From Xanthobacteraceae bacterium (GTDB lineage Bacteria > Pseudomonadota > Alphaproteobacteria > Rhizobiales > Xanthobacteraceae): DNA of 64,000 nt. The position numbers were made by a program, and so were the translations under genes. How positions within the stretch are numbered: the stretch's first letter is position 1; each line of letters opens with the position of its first letter. The stretch lies in the NCBI GenBank assembly GCA_019454205.1, contig CP075369.1, forward strand, positions 2,046,001-2,110,000, given 5' to 3'. Shown here piece by piece: positions 10,146-19,223 of the stretch. The notes beneath the pieces were generated by a model. It saw nothing but the letters and a program-made list of their open reading frames with translations, did no database searches and was not told the DNA's origin.

Positions 10146-11513
10146 CTACACCGCAACTGAGTGGCGCGTTCTATTTTCTGCGAAATAGCTGTCGAACACG
10201 CTGGCCACGATGCGTGTAAACGGCTTGCCCCGTTCCGTTACTTCAATGCAGCGGCCAGAACGCCGCGTCAGCCCCTTGACTTGCAGCAAATCGATTTTCG
10301 CCAGTTCACCGGAGAAGATGGTCGGCAGGCGATGCTTCGCCACCAGCCGGTCGATATCGACCCAGAAATCGCACATCAGCCGTTCGATGATTTCCGCTCG
10401 TAGCAAATCCTCCGCGGAGAGCGAAACGCCACGCACCGTTGCAAGTTTCCCGTAACGAACTTCCGCTGCGTAAGCCGCAACCGCCGGATGATTCTGCGCA
10501 TAGCCTCCGGGAAATCGGCTGATCGCTGACGCACCGAGACCGATCAGCACCGGACAGTCATCATCGGTGTAACCCTGAAAATTGCGGTGCAGGGTTCCAT
10601 TTCGCGCGGCAGTAGCAAGCTCGTCATCGGGCAGAACGTAATGGTCGATCCCCACTGCCTCGTAGCCGAGGTCAACCCATGCTTTGTGCGAAGCCATCGT
10701 CTGCGCGTAGCGTTCTTCGCTCCCAGGCAGAGAGCCTGCATCGATCAGCGTTTGCTGTTTCTTGAACCAGGGCACATGCGCGTAGCCGAACACTGCAACA
10801 CGTTGCGGACGCAGCCGCGCCGCCAGCGTCGCACTGAACTGGACATCATGCACGCCCTGTTTCGGCAGGCCGTACATCATATCGACGCCGATGTTCTCGA
10901 CACCTGCCTTGCGAACCAGATTGACCGCCGTGTCGACCACTTCAAACGGCTGTACGCGGCCTATTGCCTGCTGCACGTCGGGAGAAAAATCCTGCACACC
11001 GAAATTGCAGCGGTTGATCCCGATTTCGCCCAACGAGGAAGATATTTCGAGACTGTTCCGACGCGGGTCAAGCTCGATGGCATGCTCCGCAAGATCGCTC
11101 GTGTCGAAATGCTGCGTCAGTGCCCGGTGAATCCGTTGTAAGCCATCGGCACCGACGATCGAAGGTGTACCGCCGCCCCAATGAATTCTCCGGACCCTCT
11201 TGGATCCGGAATACTTCGCAACAATCGCAATCTCGGTTGCGAGATTTTCGACATAGCGTTCGACCGGTTCGCTTCGCCGCGTCGCTGTCGTGTTACAACC
11301 GCAATAGTGGCAAAGCTCCACGCAAAACGGCACATGCATATAGATAGAGAGTGGCGTTCCGTCCTTTAATCCACCCAGCCACTTCCCATGCTGATCCGCA
11401 TCCACCGAAGGCGTGAAGTTAGGCGCCGTCGGATAGGATGTATAGCGCGGTACCGGCTGCGCACCCCTGTTCGCAACCTTCTCGCCTTCGGCTAAACGGG
11501 TACCCTCACCCAA
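10146..11513 (-). CDS. hemN: Oxygen-independent coproporphyrinogen III oxidase
   Basis: A 455-residue radical-SAM enzyme that decarboxylates coproporphyrinogen III to protoporphyrinogen IX without oxygen in haem synthesis. The VPRYTSYPTAPNF opening of HemN and the cluster motif CVELCHYCGC (CX3CX2CXC) are clear, followed by HWGGGTPS and the HemN-specific GIDHYVLPDDEL segment. The TTG start at 11513 is preceded by AGGAG 8 bases upstream; no ATG lies earlier than the conserved region. It follows the CBS-BON gene by 19 bases, probably co-transcribed, and belongs functionally with the adjacent fixLJ-fixK oxygen-response genes. Confidence 0.92.
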   Translation of the reverse strand: MGEGTRLAEGEKVANRGAQPVPRYTSYPTAPNFTPSVDADQHGKWLGGLKDGTPLSIYMHVPFCVELCHYCGCNTTATRRSEPVERYVENLATEIAIVAKYSGSKRVRRIHWGGGTPSIVGADGLQRIHRALTQHFDTSDLAEHAIELDPRRNSLEISSSLGEIGINRCNFGVQDFSPDVQQAIGRVQPFEVVDTAVNLVRKAGVENIGVDMMYGLPKQGVHDVQFSATLAARLRPQRVAVFGYAHVPWFKKQQTLIDAGSLPGSEERYAQTMASHKAWVDLGYEAVGIDHYVLPDDELATAARNGTLHRNFQGYTDDDCPVLIGLGASAISRFPGGYAQNHPAVAAYAAEVRYGKLATVRGVSLSAEDLLRAEIIERLMCDFWVDIDRLVAKHRLPTIFSGELAKIDLLQVKGLTRRSGRCIEVTERGKPFTRIVASVFDSYFAENRTRHSVAV

Positions 11514-11532
11514 GACGCCGTCTCCTGCTTAA

Positions 11533-12219
11533 TCAGGCCCAGCCCGGAAGCGGTTCGAGCACGATGTTGTCGTTGATCGATTTAACGCCCGCTATGTCTT
11601 CGATGACGACGCGGATTGCATTGCGCTCCGCTTCCGAGCGGACCGCACCGAACGTATTCACGATGCCTTCGTTGACCGTGACATTGACCATGATCGGATT
11701 GGTCCAGGCTTCGGCTTCGAGCCGCTTCTGAACTTTCTCGCGAATCTGCTCGTCGCTAAGCGGGCGGTGAACCTTCTGCGGCGCGCTGGCAATCGCCTGC
11801 ACAAGATTGGCACGGGTTACGATACCGACCAGATTTCCATCCTGAAGAACCGGCACCCGCTTGATGCGGCGCCGCTCGAACATTCGTGCAATGTCGGACA
11901 ACGGCGTTTCGGGATCGACCGTTATCACGTCGCGGGTCATGAGATCCCGCACGCTTTTCGTGTGGGCGCGGGAATACTCCTCCGCGAGCTGCGTATTGCT
12001 GGTAAATAGCGACAACCACCACGAACGATGCCGTTGCGTTCCGATTTCGGCGCGATAGATCAGGTCGCCTTCACTGACGATGCCGATCAGTTTCCCGGCG
12101 CCGTCAACGATCGGAAGCGCGCTGATGCGGTTTTCGGTGAGAAGCTGCGCGACTTCGCGAACCGTCATGTCCACATGTCCGGTTTTCACCGGCGAAACCA
12201 TTACATGCTTGGCTTTCAT
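11533..12219 (-). CDS. Tandem CBS-domain protein with C-terminal BON domain
   Basis: A 228-residue cytoplasmic protein. Two CBS domains (about residues 8-60 and 95-145; motifs ALPIVDGAGKLIGIVSEGDL and KRVPVLQDGNLVGIVTRANL) bind adenine nucleotides in known family members; a BON domain follows (about 155-225). I chose ATG 12219 (MKAKHVMVSP) because GGAGAG lies 4-5 bases upstream, shorter than the longest frame. Proteins of this type are frequent in rhizobial low-oxygen regulons, and the location between hemN and fixK fits. Exact role unknown. Confidence 0.82.
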   Translation of the reverse strand: MKAKHVMVSPVKTGHVDMTVREVAQLLTENRISALPIVDGAGKLIGIVSEGDLIYRAEIGTQRHRSWWLSLFTSNTQLAEEYSRAHTKSVRDLMTRDVITVDPETPLSDIARMFERRRIKRVPVLQDGNLVGIVTRANLVQAIASAPQKVHRPLSDEQIREKVQKRLEAEAWTNPIMVNVTVNEGIVNTFGAVRSEAERNAIRVVIEDIAGVKSINDNIVLEPLPGWA

Positions 12220-12292
12220 GACACTCTCCATCCCCGGCAAACCGGGATTTCCATTGGCCGTTCCGCGCCGCGCAAGGGCATTCGCCTGCTCG

Positions 12293-12670
12293 TCAGACGT
12301 GTTCTACGGACGACACACGATAGGTCCGAATAAGATCGCCTTCGCGGATCGAGACGTATTCACCCGGCACGAATTTCTCGTCCTGCAATTTGAATCCGGT
12401 CTCGTCTTCCTGATCCCCAGAAATGTCGTAGCGGAACATCCAGTTGCCGCCCGGACCGTGAATGACGTGCCCCACATCCCAGTCATCCGCGCGCATCCGG
12501 ACTACGCGGCAGTTGTCGCGAAAACTTTTCCAGATAGCAGCATCGATGCGCATTTCCGCATTTAGCGGCAGCGTGATCAGGTACCCGGTCTTGTTGTCAC
12601 CTTGCGGATGCGCCGGCTCGCGCGCGAGTTCGAGACGGATTTTACGAAATTCCCGCGGCAGGGCAGACAT
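12293..12670 (-). CDS. Conserved hypothetical protein in the fix/hem cluster
   Basis: A 125-residue soluble protein (MSALPREFRKIRLELARE...), no signal peptide or membrane helix. It has a central DDWDVGHVIHGPGGNWMFRY segment and a C-terminal FVPGEYVSIREGDLIRTYRV that looks like a small beta-rich fold. I do not recognise a family. It lies 9 bases after the fixK-like gene on the same strand, so the two are probably co-transcribed, and it is likely part of the oxygen response. Confidence 0.65.
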   Translation of the reverse strand: MSALPREFRKIRLELAREPAHPQGDNKTGYLITLPLNAEMRIDAAIWKSFRDNCRVVRMRADDWDVGHVIHGPGGNWMFRYDISGDQEDETGFKLQDEKFVPGEYVSIREGDLIRTYRVSSVEHV

Positions 12671-12679
12671 GGACCGCCC

Positions 12680-13384
12680 TCACGAATGCATTTCGCGGAG
12701 CACGGCGCGGCTTTTCAGCCGTACCTTGCGAGACGTGGGCAGTTCAATCAGCGCCCGGCGCTCCATGCTGGTGAAGGTGCGCGAGACGGTTTCAATGGTG
12801 AGACCCAGATAATCGGCGATGTCTTGCCGCGACATCGGCAGTTCGATTTCGTTGCGGTTCGCAGAGCGGCTTGCCATTTCGATCAGGAACGACGCTACCC
12901 GCTCCTGCGCGCTGGAGCGGCCAAGTAGCACTACATGGTCGTGAACGTGATCGAGTTCGCGAGCCGTCATCTGCCAGAGTTCGCGCGCAACGACCGCATC
13001 AGTCTGCGCAAGGCCGGTGAGGACCGAACGCTTGATGGCTATCACCATAGTATCGGCAATGGCTTCGGCGGCGAAGCGATGGTGAATGCTCGACTCGAGG
13101 CCGAAAATATCCCCGGGAAGATAGAACGCACCGATCTGGCGGCGCCCGTCGTCGAGAAGCTTGTAGGAGCGAACGGAGCCTTTCAGGACCTTGTAGACAT
13201 TTTCGGCAGGCTCATCCTGTCCGTAGATTTCCTTGTTGCGGGCAAAGGAAAGCCGGGTACCCATGAGTTCGAGGGCAGCCTGAAAGCTGTGCTCGGTTGC
13301 AACTGCGCAGTTCGCACTTGCGGGAATTCGCGGCGCAAGACGGGCGATGCCGGGTTTGGCGGAGGACTGAACCTGGACGAGCAT
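12680..13384 (-). CDS. fixK: Crp/Fnr-family regulator, FixK type
   Basis: A 234-residue Crp/Fnr regulator. The effector-fold domain spans about residues 40-150 (EIYGQDEPAENVYKVLKGSVRSYKLLDDGRRQI) and the recognition helix is MSRQDIADYLGLTIETVSRTF, with the E-xx-SR residues that read TTGA half-sites. It lacks the N-terminal four-cysteine set of oxygen-sensing FNR, which places it with FixK: activity set by its transcription through FixLJ. It is divergent from fixL. TTGA-N6-TCAA boxes elsewhere in this window are its plausible targets. Confidence 0.85.
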   Translation of the reverse strand: MLVQVQSSAKPGIARLAPRIPASANCAVATEHSFQAALELMGTRLSFARNKEIYGQDEPAENVYKVLKGSVRSYKLLDDGRRQIGAFYLPGDIFGLESSIHHRFAAEAIADTMVIAIKRSVLTGLAQTDAVVARELWQMTARELDHVHDHVVLLGRSSAQERVASFLIEMASRSANRNEIELPMSRQDIADYLGLTIETVSRTFTSMERRALIELPTSRKVRLKSRAVLREMHS

Positions 13385-13513
13385 CGGGCTTCTCCTCTTT
13401 TGCTGAGAAACCGATACCGGCGGGCCGTGGCCGGATAAATTCAGGCCGATAACCTAAGGGAAAATACGTAGGCGTGATTCCGCAGGGGAAATAGGGGTAT
13501 TTTGGCTTCCGCA

Positions 13514-15016
13514 ATGAAGAATATCGAAAGCCCCACACGAACCGGCAACCTGTTCCGGTCGCTCGACCGGATCATGCGCAATCCGTGGTCGCGCTATGCC
13601 GCCGTAGTCCCGATTGTCGCACTGGCCTTCGCCGTGCGGGCCATCCTGCAGCCGCTGATCGGCAACGAGGCGCTGTTTCTCTTGTTTGTTCCCGCGGTTC
13701 TGGCCGCGGCAACAATCGGCGGATTCGGACCGGGGGTGGCCGCGACTGTGCTGAGCGTAGCGGTCGGCGATATTTTCTATTTTTGGCAAAGCGTATCCTT
13801 GGCCAATCTGACGGCGAACAGCATCGGTTTTCTCGTTTCCGGCATTGCCATTGCCGCGTTCGGCGGCTGGATGCGTACCACCCGGCGGGCGGCCGCAGCG
13901 CGCGAAGCACACCTCAACTCGATTCTCGACACCGTGCCCGACGCGATGATCGTTATCGACAGCAAGGCACGCATCCAGTCCTTCAGCGCCGCAGCCGAGC
14001 GCCTGTTCGGCTATCGCGCGCAGGAAATGTGGGGACACAATGTGAGCATGCTGATGCCCTCGCCTTATCGCGAGGCGCATGACGGTTACATGGAGCGCTA
14101 TTTGCGCACGGGTGAACGCAGGATCATCGGCATTGGGCGTGTTGTCGTCGGCGAGCGCAAGGACGGTTCCACATTCCCGATGGAACTTGCGGTGGGCGAA
14201 ATGATTCTGGGGCCGGACCGCTTCTTTACAGGTTTCGTGCGCGACCTGACCGAACGGCAGGAAACCGATGCGCGCTTACAGGAATTGCAGGCGGAACTGG
14301 TTCACATCTCGCGCCTCTCTGCGATGGGAGAAATGGCCTCTACGCTGGCCCACGAGTTGAACCAGCCGCTCACCGCGATAGCAAATTACATGAAAGGATC
14401 GAGCCGCATCGTAGCGGAAATCCAATCGGATCGCGTACCGGTTCTGAAATCCGCCCTCGACAAATCCGCCGAGCAGGCGCTACGTGCAGGTCAGATCATC
14501 CGCAGGCTGCGCGACTTCGTCGAGCGCGGCGAGAGCGAACGCAGCATCGACAGCCTGTCCAAGATCATCGAAGAAGCAAGCGCGCTGGCGCTGGTAGGCG
14601 CGAAAGAGTCCGGCATCCATGTTCGCATGAGGCTAGACCCGGAAGGCGATCTCGCGCTGGTCGACCGCATCCAGATTCAGCAGGTACTCCTCAACCTGAT
14701 CCGCAACGCGATCGACGCCATGAAACAAAGCCTGCGCAAGGAGCTTTCGATTCTCAAGCACGCTCCGGTCAACGGCATGGTTGTGGTCAGTGTTGCTGAT
14801 ACCGGACCGGGTATCGACCCCGAAATCCGCGACCAGTTGTTTCAGCCGTTCGTCACCACGAAATCGGACGGCATGGGTGTCGGGCTTTCCATTTCGCGTA
14901 CCATCATCGACGCACATGGCGGAAAGCTATGGGTTGAGGAAAATCCCGACGGCGGCGCAACGTTCCGCTTTAGCCTGCCGGTAGCAAGGGAGCATAAGGG
15001 CGAAGAAAATGTCTGA
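13514..15016 (+). CDS. fixL: Oxygen-sensor histidine kinase FixL
   Basis: A 500-residue membrane-anchored kinase. About four hydrophobic helices fill the first 125 residues, then a PAS domain (about 130-255) with His189 ([10 protein letters not shown]) and Arg209 ([10 protein letters not shown]) at the 20-residue spacing of the haem ligand and O2-contact arginine of Bradyrhizobium FixL. The kinase core has phospho-acceptor His280 ([16 protein letters not shown]), then N, G1 and G2 boxes ([26 protein letters not shown]). It should autophosphorylate at low oxygen and pass phosphate to FixJ. The ATG at 13514 is used; a TTG at 13502 is in frame. Confidence 0.93.
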   Translation: MKNIESPTRTGNLFRSLDRIMRNPWSRYAAVVPIVALAFAVRAILQPLIGNEALFLLFVPAVLAAATIGGFGPGVAATVLSVAVGDIFYFWQSVSLANLTANSIGFLVSGIAIAAFGGWMRTTRRAAAAREAHLNSILDTVPDAMIVIDSKARIQSFSAAAERLFGYRAQEMWGHNVSMLMPSPYREAHDGYMERYLRTGERRIIGIGRVVVGERKDGSTFPMELAVGEMILGPDRFFTGFVRDLTERQETDARLQELQAELVHISRLSAMGEMASTLAHELNQPLTAIANYMKGSSRIVAEIQSDRVPVLKSALDKSAEQALRAGQIIRRLRDFVERGESERSIDSLSKIIEEASALALVGAKESGIHVRMRLDPEGDLALVDRIQIQQVLLNLIRNAIDAMKQSLRKELSILKHAPVNGMVVVSVADTGPGIDPEIRDQLFQPFVTTKSDGMGVGLSISRTIIDAHGGKLWVEENPDGGATFRFSLPVAREHKGEENV

Positions 15017-15632
15017 ACGCCAAACCGTCCATGTCATCGACGACGATGACGCCGCGCGCGACTCGCTTCATTTTTTGCTGGAGACAGCAGGGCTTAACCC
15101 GATCACCTACGAAACCGCCGGCGCGTTCCTGAAGAACCTCCCGGCAGCGAACGAAGGCTGCATCATCACCGACGTACGCATGCCCGGCATGACCGGCATC
15201 GAACTTCTGAAAACACTCAAAACCCGCAGCTTTCCTCTGCCCGTGATCGTCATCACGGGCCATGGCGACATTCCGCTCGCGGTCGAGGCAATGCGCGAAG
15301 GAGCTGCCGACTTTCTCGAAAAGCCATACAACGACGAGGCGCTGCTGCAATCCATTTCGCGCGCCATCGCCTCCGCGAACTCGGCAGCCAAAGCAGACGA
15401 CGCGAAAGCCGAAATCCTGCGGCGCATCGCCGAACTTTCCGGGCGCGAAGCGGAAGTTATGGCGGGACTCGTCGCCGGGAAATCGAACAAGATCATCGCC
15501 ATCGAGCTAGACATCAGCCCGCGCACGGTCGAGATCTACCGCGCCAATGTCATGACCAAGATGAATGCCGACAGCTTGCCGGCTCTCGTGCGCATGGCAA
15601 TCGCCGCGGGTTTCCCCGGCGATCACGCATAA
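15009..15632 (+). CDS. fixJ: Response regulator FixJ
   Basis: A 207-residue two-domain regulator: receiver (DDDDAARDS acidic pocket, phospho-acceptor Asp55 in [10 protein letters not shown], conserved KPY lysine) and a LuxR/FixJ helix-turn-helix ([40 protein letters not shown]). It overlaps fixL by 8 bases, so the two are translationally coupled. In rhizobia FixJ-P activates fixK; here fixK lies divergently upstream of fixL. A strong terminator follows. Confidence 0.93.
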   Translation: MSERQTVHVIDDDDAARDSLHFLLETAGLNPITYETAGAFLKNLPAANEGCIITDVRMPGMTGIELLKTLKTRSFPLPVIVITGHGDIPLAVEAMREGAADFLEKPYNDEALLQSISRAIASANSAAKADDAKAEILRRIAELSGREAEVMAGLVAGKSNKIIAIELDISPRTVEIYRANVMTKMNADSLPALVRMAIAAGFPGDHA

Positions 15633-15635
15633 AAA

Positions 15636-15656
15636 AAGCGCGCCTGAAGCGCGCTT
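15636..15656 (+). terminator. Rho-independent terminator after fixJ
   Basis: An 8-bp stem AAGCGCGC/GCGCGCTT with a 5-base loop begins 4 bases after the fixJ stop. It is flanked by a run of A on the 5' side; the downstream U run is short, so termination could be moderate or work better in the opposite direction. Confidence 0.6.
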
Positions 15657-15744
15657 CCCCTACGTAACATGATTGAAAGCCGGCTCAAGCCTGCTCCCGC
15701 GCAAGGAGCAATCGAGGGCGGATATTCTCCGCTCTGTAGCCGGA

Positions 15745-15852
15745 TCAGTCGCGGAATTTGCGGGTGCTGAGATCAGCGTAGGTCAGGCCTGCAGCGAAAA
15801 CAACAAACATCACACCCACGAGGGCGAGAACGAGAATGGCTTCGGTCGGCAT
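15745..15852 (-). CDS. 35-aa single-helix membrane protein
   Basis: A short frame encodes 35 residues: MPTEAILVLALVGVMFVVFA, a hydrophobic helix, then a polar tail ending STRKFRD. GGAGG lies 5 bases before the ATG, and a TTGA-N6-TCAA box is centred 58 bases upstream, giving a predicted transcription start about 16 bases before the ATG. The positive tail suggests an N-out, C-in single-span protein. I do not recognise it. Size and setting resemble small accessory subunits of respiratory complexes, but that is only inference. Confidence 0.65.
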   Translation of the reverse strand: MPTEAILVLALVGVMFVVFAAGLTYADLSTRKFRD

Positions 15853-15902
15853 GTTGTCCTCCATAAAGAAGGACAGGATGGAGTGATCGCCGGATTCGCT
15901 CC

Positions 15903-15916
15903 TTGATCTCGGTCAA
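15903..15916. promoter_or_regulatory. FixK/FNR-type box upstream of the 35-aa protein
   Basis: TTGATCTCGGTCAA matches TTGA-N6-TCAA and lies between the carbonic anhydrase stop and the small membrane protein start, at a spacing suited to class II activation of the latter. Confidence 0.65.
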
Positions 15917-15958
15917 ACGGCTGCGTGGTTCGCTCCGCACTAAAAAAACGGAAATACG

Positions 15959-16606
15959 CTATGCGCCGGTAACACAATCGTCGATCGAAGCCAACGCGTC
16001 GCGCTCCGCAATTGAGGAGAGATGCGGGCCGAGATCGTGCAGACGGCCCGTGGCGATGCGATAGATCCAGCCATGAAGGTGCAGTTCCTGCCCACCCGCC
16101 CAGGCATTCTCGACGATCGGCGTTGCGGCGAGCCTTCGCACCTGCATCTCGATGTTGATCTCGCACATACGATCGAGCCTTTGCGACGGCGGAAGTGCAT
16201 CGAAAATCTTCCGGTGTTTCCGGTAAAACATGGAGACCGGTTGCAGCCAATGGTCGAACAACTCTCCCCGCTCAGGCGCGAATACGCGCGCAATACCGCC
16301 GCAGCCGTAGTGTCCGCAAACAATGATGTGCTGCACTTTCAAATGCTCGACCGCGAATTCCAGCACCGAAAGAATGTTCAGATCGCTTGTGTGCACGACA
16401 TTCGCGATATTCCGGTGTACGAAGACCTGCCCAGGGTCCAATTCGAGCACATCGTTCGCGGTTACACGGCTATCGGAGCAACCGATCCATAGATAGTTCG
16501 GACTCTGCTGCGTCGCCATCCGCGAGAAGAACTCCGGATCGCTCGCAATTTTCTGCTCCACCCAATGCACATTCCGGGCAAGCAGCGGTTCGAGCGTACG
16601 GCCCAT
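15959..16606 (-). CDS. Beta-carbonic anhydrase
   Basis: A 215-residue beta-class carbonic anhydrase (CO2 + H2O to bicarbonate + H+), cytoplasmic. Zinc ligands and catalytic dyad are in place: Cys43-Ser-Asp45-Ser-Arg47, His99 and Cys102 (GHYGCGG). I chose ATG 16606 because it overlaps the stop of the preceding 95-aa gene as TGATG; the longer frame to 16708 has an unrelated N-terminus. It is the last gene of the minus-strand nar operon, an unusual place for this enzyme; possible jobs are pH or bicarbonate supply during nitrate respiration. Confidence 0.9.
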   Translation of the reverse strand: MGRTLEPLLARNVHWVEQKIASDPEFFSRMATQQSPNYLWIGCSDSRVTANDVLELDPGQVFVHRNIANVVHTSDLNILSVLEFAVEHLKVQHIIVCGHYGCGGIARVFAPERGELFDHWLQPVSMFYRKHRKIFDALPPSQRLDRMCEINIEMQVRRLAATPIVENAWAGGQELHLHGWIYRIATGRLHDLGPHLSSIAERDALASIDDCVTGA

Positions 16607-16893
16607 CAGACCGCCGCCGCGGATGATGCCGTATATTCCAGCGCGCGGCGCAGGCAAACTTCCGCCGGATCGCTGGCACGCGATACCAGACCTAGCAGCG
16701 TAAGCCATTCCTCTTCCGACGCCACGGACGCATAGCGTTGTACAGCCGCGCTTGCGAATTCGCCGAGCGACTCGCCTTCCGCGTTCGCCATTTCCTGAAG
16801 ACGCAACACGAGCGGCATATTGCCGAGCGACAGAATATATTCCGTCGCTGCGGCCTCGTCGGAGAATGTTTTGAGAATGTCGCCGAGCAGCAT
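16606..16893 (-). CDS. Hypothetical protein in the nar operon
   Basis: A 95-residue acidic, largely helical protein (MLLGDILKTFSDEAAATEYI... SDPAEVCLRRALEYTASSAAAV), no membrane segment. It follows the parvulin by 8 bases and overlaps the carbonic anhydrase start by one base, so it is translated with the nar genes. No family recognised; a role in maturation or regulation of the nitrate reductase is possible but unproven. Confidence 0.7.
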   Translation of the reverse strand: MLLGDILKTFSDEAAATEYILSLGNMPLVLRLQEMANAEGESLGEFASAAVQRYASVASEEEWLTLLGLVSRASDPAEVCLRRALEYTASSAAAV

Positions 16894-16901
16894 GGGGTTT
16901 C

Positions 16902-17723
16902 CTAACTCACGCGGTGCGCTTCCGCGCCCGCAAGGTCGATACCCTCGATCTTCGCAGCGGAAACCAGACGCGCGATATACTGCGCCGATGCCCGGCGTTG
17001 TACTGCGTCGCGCAGATAGTCCGCGATCCGCTCACGTACCGCATCGAAGGGAAGCTGCTTGCCGTCGATCTTGCGGTCGAGTCGTATGATGTGAAGGCCG
17101 TAGCGGCTTTCAACCGGATCGCTGATGGACCCCGGCGTGAGCGAAACGAGCGCCTTCTCGAATTCCGGCGTCGTCTGGCCATCCGTTATCTGTCCGAGAT
17201 TCCCGTTTTGCGCCGAAGACGGGCAATCCGAGTGCGTGACAGCAAGCATATCAAACTTCTCCGGAAACTGGCGAAGCTCTGAGGCAATCTGTTCGATTTT
17301 TTCTCTTGCTGCACGATACGCGGGCGCATCGCGCCTATCGGCTGTAACCAGAATGTGTGCGGCCTCATAAATTGCAGCCGAACGGAAACGCGCGTGGTTG
17401 CTTACATAATACCGCAGACACGCAGCTTCGTCGGGGTTCGGGGTTACTACCTGCTGCTCCAGAAGAGCACGGATCGATGCTTCATCTTCGGTTTCCGTGC
17501 GGCCGTCTTCCGTCTGGGGTACTGCAACGATGGCAAGACGTTTTGCTTCCGACAGCAGCAAATCACGGATGACGAGCGCCCTTGCCGCGCCTTGCCATGC
17601 CTCGATCGGCTTTTCGGCGGGGAAGTTCTGCGCCTCGCGCGAAATTTCAGCACGCGAAAGCTCCTTGCCGTTTACCCTGATTGGTTTCGGCTTAGGCAGT
17701 TCGATGTGGACAGAGCAGGACAT
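16902..17723 (-). CDS. Parvulin-type peptidyl-prolyl isomerase of the nar operon
   Basis: A 273-residue protein with a C-terminal PpiC/rotamase domain (about residues 120-215; YEAAHILVTADRR, HSDCPSSAQNGNLGQI, GLHIIRLDRKIDG) behind an N-terminal helical chaperone-like part. No signal peptide, so it is probably cytoplasmic, unlike SurA or PrsA. It follows narI by 14 bases. Similar parvulins accompany narGHJI in some proteobacteria and presumably help fold or assemble the enzyme. Confidence 0.82.
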   Translation of the reverse strand: MSCSVHIELPKPKPIRVNGKELSRAEISREAQNFPAEKPIEAWQGAARALVIRDLLLSEAKRLAIVAVPQTEDGRTETEDEASIRALLEQQVVTPNPDEAACLRYYVSNHARFRSAAIYEAAHILVTADRRDAPAYRAAREKIEQIASELRQFPEKFDMLAVTHSDCPSSAQNGNLGQITDGQTTPEFEKALVSLTPGSISDPVESRYGLHIIRLDRKIDGKQLPFDAVRERIADYLRDAVQRRASAQYIARLVSAAKIEGIDLAGAEAHRVS

Positions 17724-17737
17724 TTTCTTCCTTCCTG

Positions 17738-18487
17738 TCAGTACGGGCGCTTCGCCTGCACGGTGTACCCAGGAGCTGCCGCGTCGCGGCCAGTCAGTGA
17801 TTTATTCCGCGTGCGTACCACCTGATAGCCGCGCCGGCCGAGATACCAGATCGGCGCGCTCCAGATGTGCACAAGCCGCGTGAACGGAAAAACCAGAAAC
17901 AGCGTCATACCGAGCAGGAGATGCAGCTTGAAGATGATGTGCGCGTTGATGACTTGCGTGGACACGCCGGGCTGGAGCGTCAGGATGCCCTGTGCCCAGG
18001 TCATGAACTTCACCATTTCATGCCCGTCGAGATGATCCAGCGAAACGAAAATCGTCGAGAGACCAAGGATAAGCTGCGCATAGAGCAACAGAAGGATCGC
18101 GATGTCGCTGAACGACGAAGTCTTCCGGATTCGCGAGTCGAACAGGCGCCGGTGCACCAGCAAGGTCAATCCGATGAAGCACATCACACCGGCGACGCCA
18201 CCGACGACGATTGCCATCCATTGCTTGAACGTATGCGAAACGCCGAGCGTGTCGAAAATCCAGATCGGCGTCAGCAGGCCGACGAAGTGGCCCATGAAGA
18301 TGACGAGAATGCCGACGTGAAACAGGTTCGAACCCCAGCTCAACTGCTTGCGGCGCAGAAGCTGACTCGAACCGCTACGCCATGTGTATTGCTCGCGGTC
18401 GAAGCGCAGCCAGCTTCCGACGAGAAATACCGTCAGGCAAAGATAGGGATACCAGCCGAACAAAACATAATTGATGGCGTCACGCAT
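17738..18487 (-). CDS. narI: Respiratory nitrate reductase gamma subunit (cytochrome b)
   Basis: A 249-residue membrane cytochrome b with about five helices. Histidines typical of the two b haems are present (NLFHVGILVIFMGHFVGL near residue 55-70; NAHIIFKLHLLLGMTLFLV near 190-205). It anchors NarGH to the membrane and passes quinol electrons inward. It overlaps narJ by 8 bases. Confidence 0.93.
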   Translation of the reverse strand: MRDAINYVLFGWYPYLCLTVFLVGSWLRFDREQYTWRSGSSQLLRRKQLSWGSNLFHVGILVIFMGHFVGLLTPIWIFDTLGVSHTFKQWMAIVVGGVAGVMCFIGLTLLVHRRLFDSRIRKTSSFSDIAILLLLYAQLILGLSTIFVSLDHLDGHEMVKFMTWAQGILTLQPGVSTQVINAHIIFKLHLLLGMTLFLVFPFTRLVHIWSAPIWYLGRRGYQVVRTRNKSLTGRDAAAPGYTVQAKRPY

Positions 18488-19223
18488 TCTGGCCTCCCGT
18501 TGAATATTGAATGACGGGCTTGTTGCTTGCGACTTTCACGCCCGGCGCCGGACGCCTGCCCGCACGCACCTTTGCGGTGATCTCGTCCTTGCATCCCGCG
18601 TCCGTGCCCGGTCCGAACCGGACTTCTTCTTCCTCCCATGCGGCATCAAGCGCTTCGAGATCGTCGGCATCGGCGTCGGGGCGCGCCATGATCTCCTGAA
18701 CCGCCGCCCGTTCCGGCAATTCGCTTGAAAGCGAGACCAGCGCCTGAAACACCCCCTGGTATGGCGAACTACGCTTCGCGAGACGCTCGCCAAGTGCGGT
18801 GATGATATTGATAGGCTGGCCCAGCAGTTCGGATGCTTCGGTTGGCGGAAGTAACGAGAGAAACTCCAGAAACAGCGGAATGAAGTCGGGAAGCTCGCGC
18901 GTCCCCATTTCCATTCCGTGCTGCGCATAGTGATTTTGCAGATCAACCATGGCCTGACCGCGGTCGCGGCTCTCGCCATGGATATGCTCGAAGATATGCA
19001 GCGAAAGCGAACGCGTGCGGTCGAACAAATCGGTGTAGCGCTCCTGCAATTCGTATAGATCACCATTCGCGATACTGTTCGTAAGGAGGCGAAGCTGCAC
19101 GCGAGCGCCATCCGGAATGTTGCCACAGGCATCGAGAATCCGCTCGATTTCCGGAATAGCTTCCTGCAATTCCCGCGAAGGGTATGTCAGCAGCGCGGAG
19201 AGTGACTTGAGAACGTTCATCAC
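18480..19223 (-). CDS. narJ: Nitrate reductase molybdenum cofactor assembly chaperone
   Basis: A 247-residue NarJ/TorD-family helical chaperone that holds NarG while the molybdenum cofactor is inserted. The family segments YTDLFDRTRSLSLHIFEHIHGESRDRGQAM and LPDFIPLFLEFLS are present. It overlaps narH by 4 bases and narI by 8. Acts in the cytoplasm and is not part of the final complex. Confidence 0.93.
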   Translation of the reverse strand: MMNVLKSLSALLTYPSRELQEAIPEIERILDACGNIPDGARVQLRLLTNSIANGDLYELQERYTDLFDRTRSLSLHIFEHIHGESRDRGQAMVDLQNHYAQHGMEMGTRELPDFIPLFLEFLSLLPPTEASELLGQPINIITALGERLAKRSSPYQGVFQALVSLSSELPERAAVQEIMARPDADADDLEALDAAWEEEEVRFGPGTDAGCKDEITAKVRAGRRPAPGVKVASNKPVIQYSTGGQNA

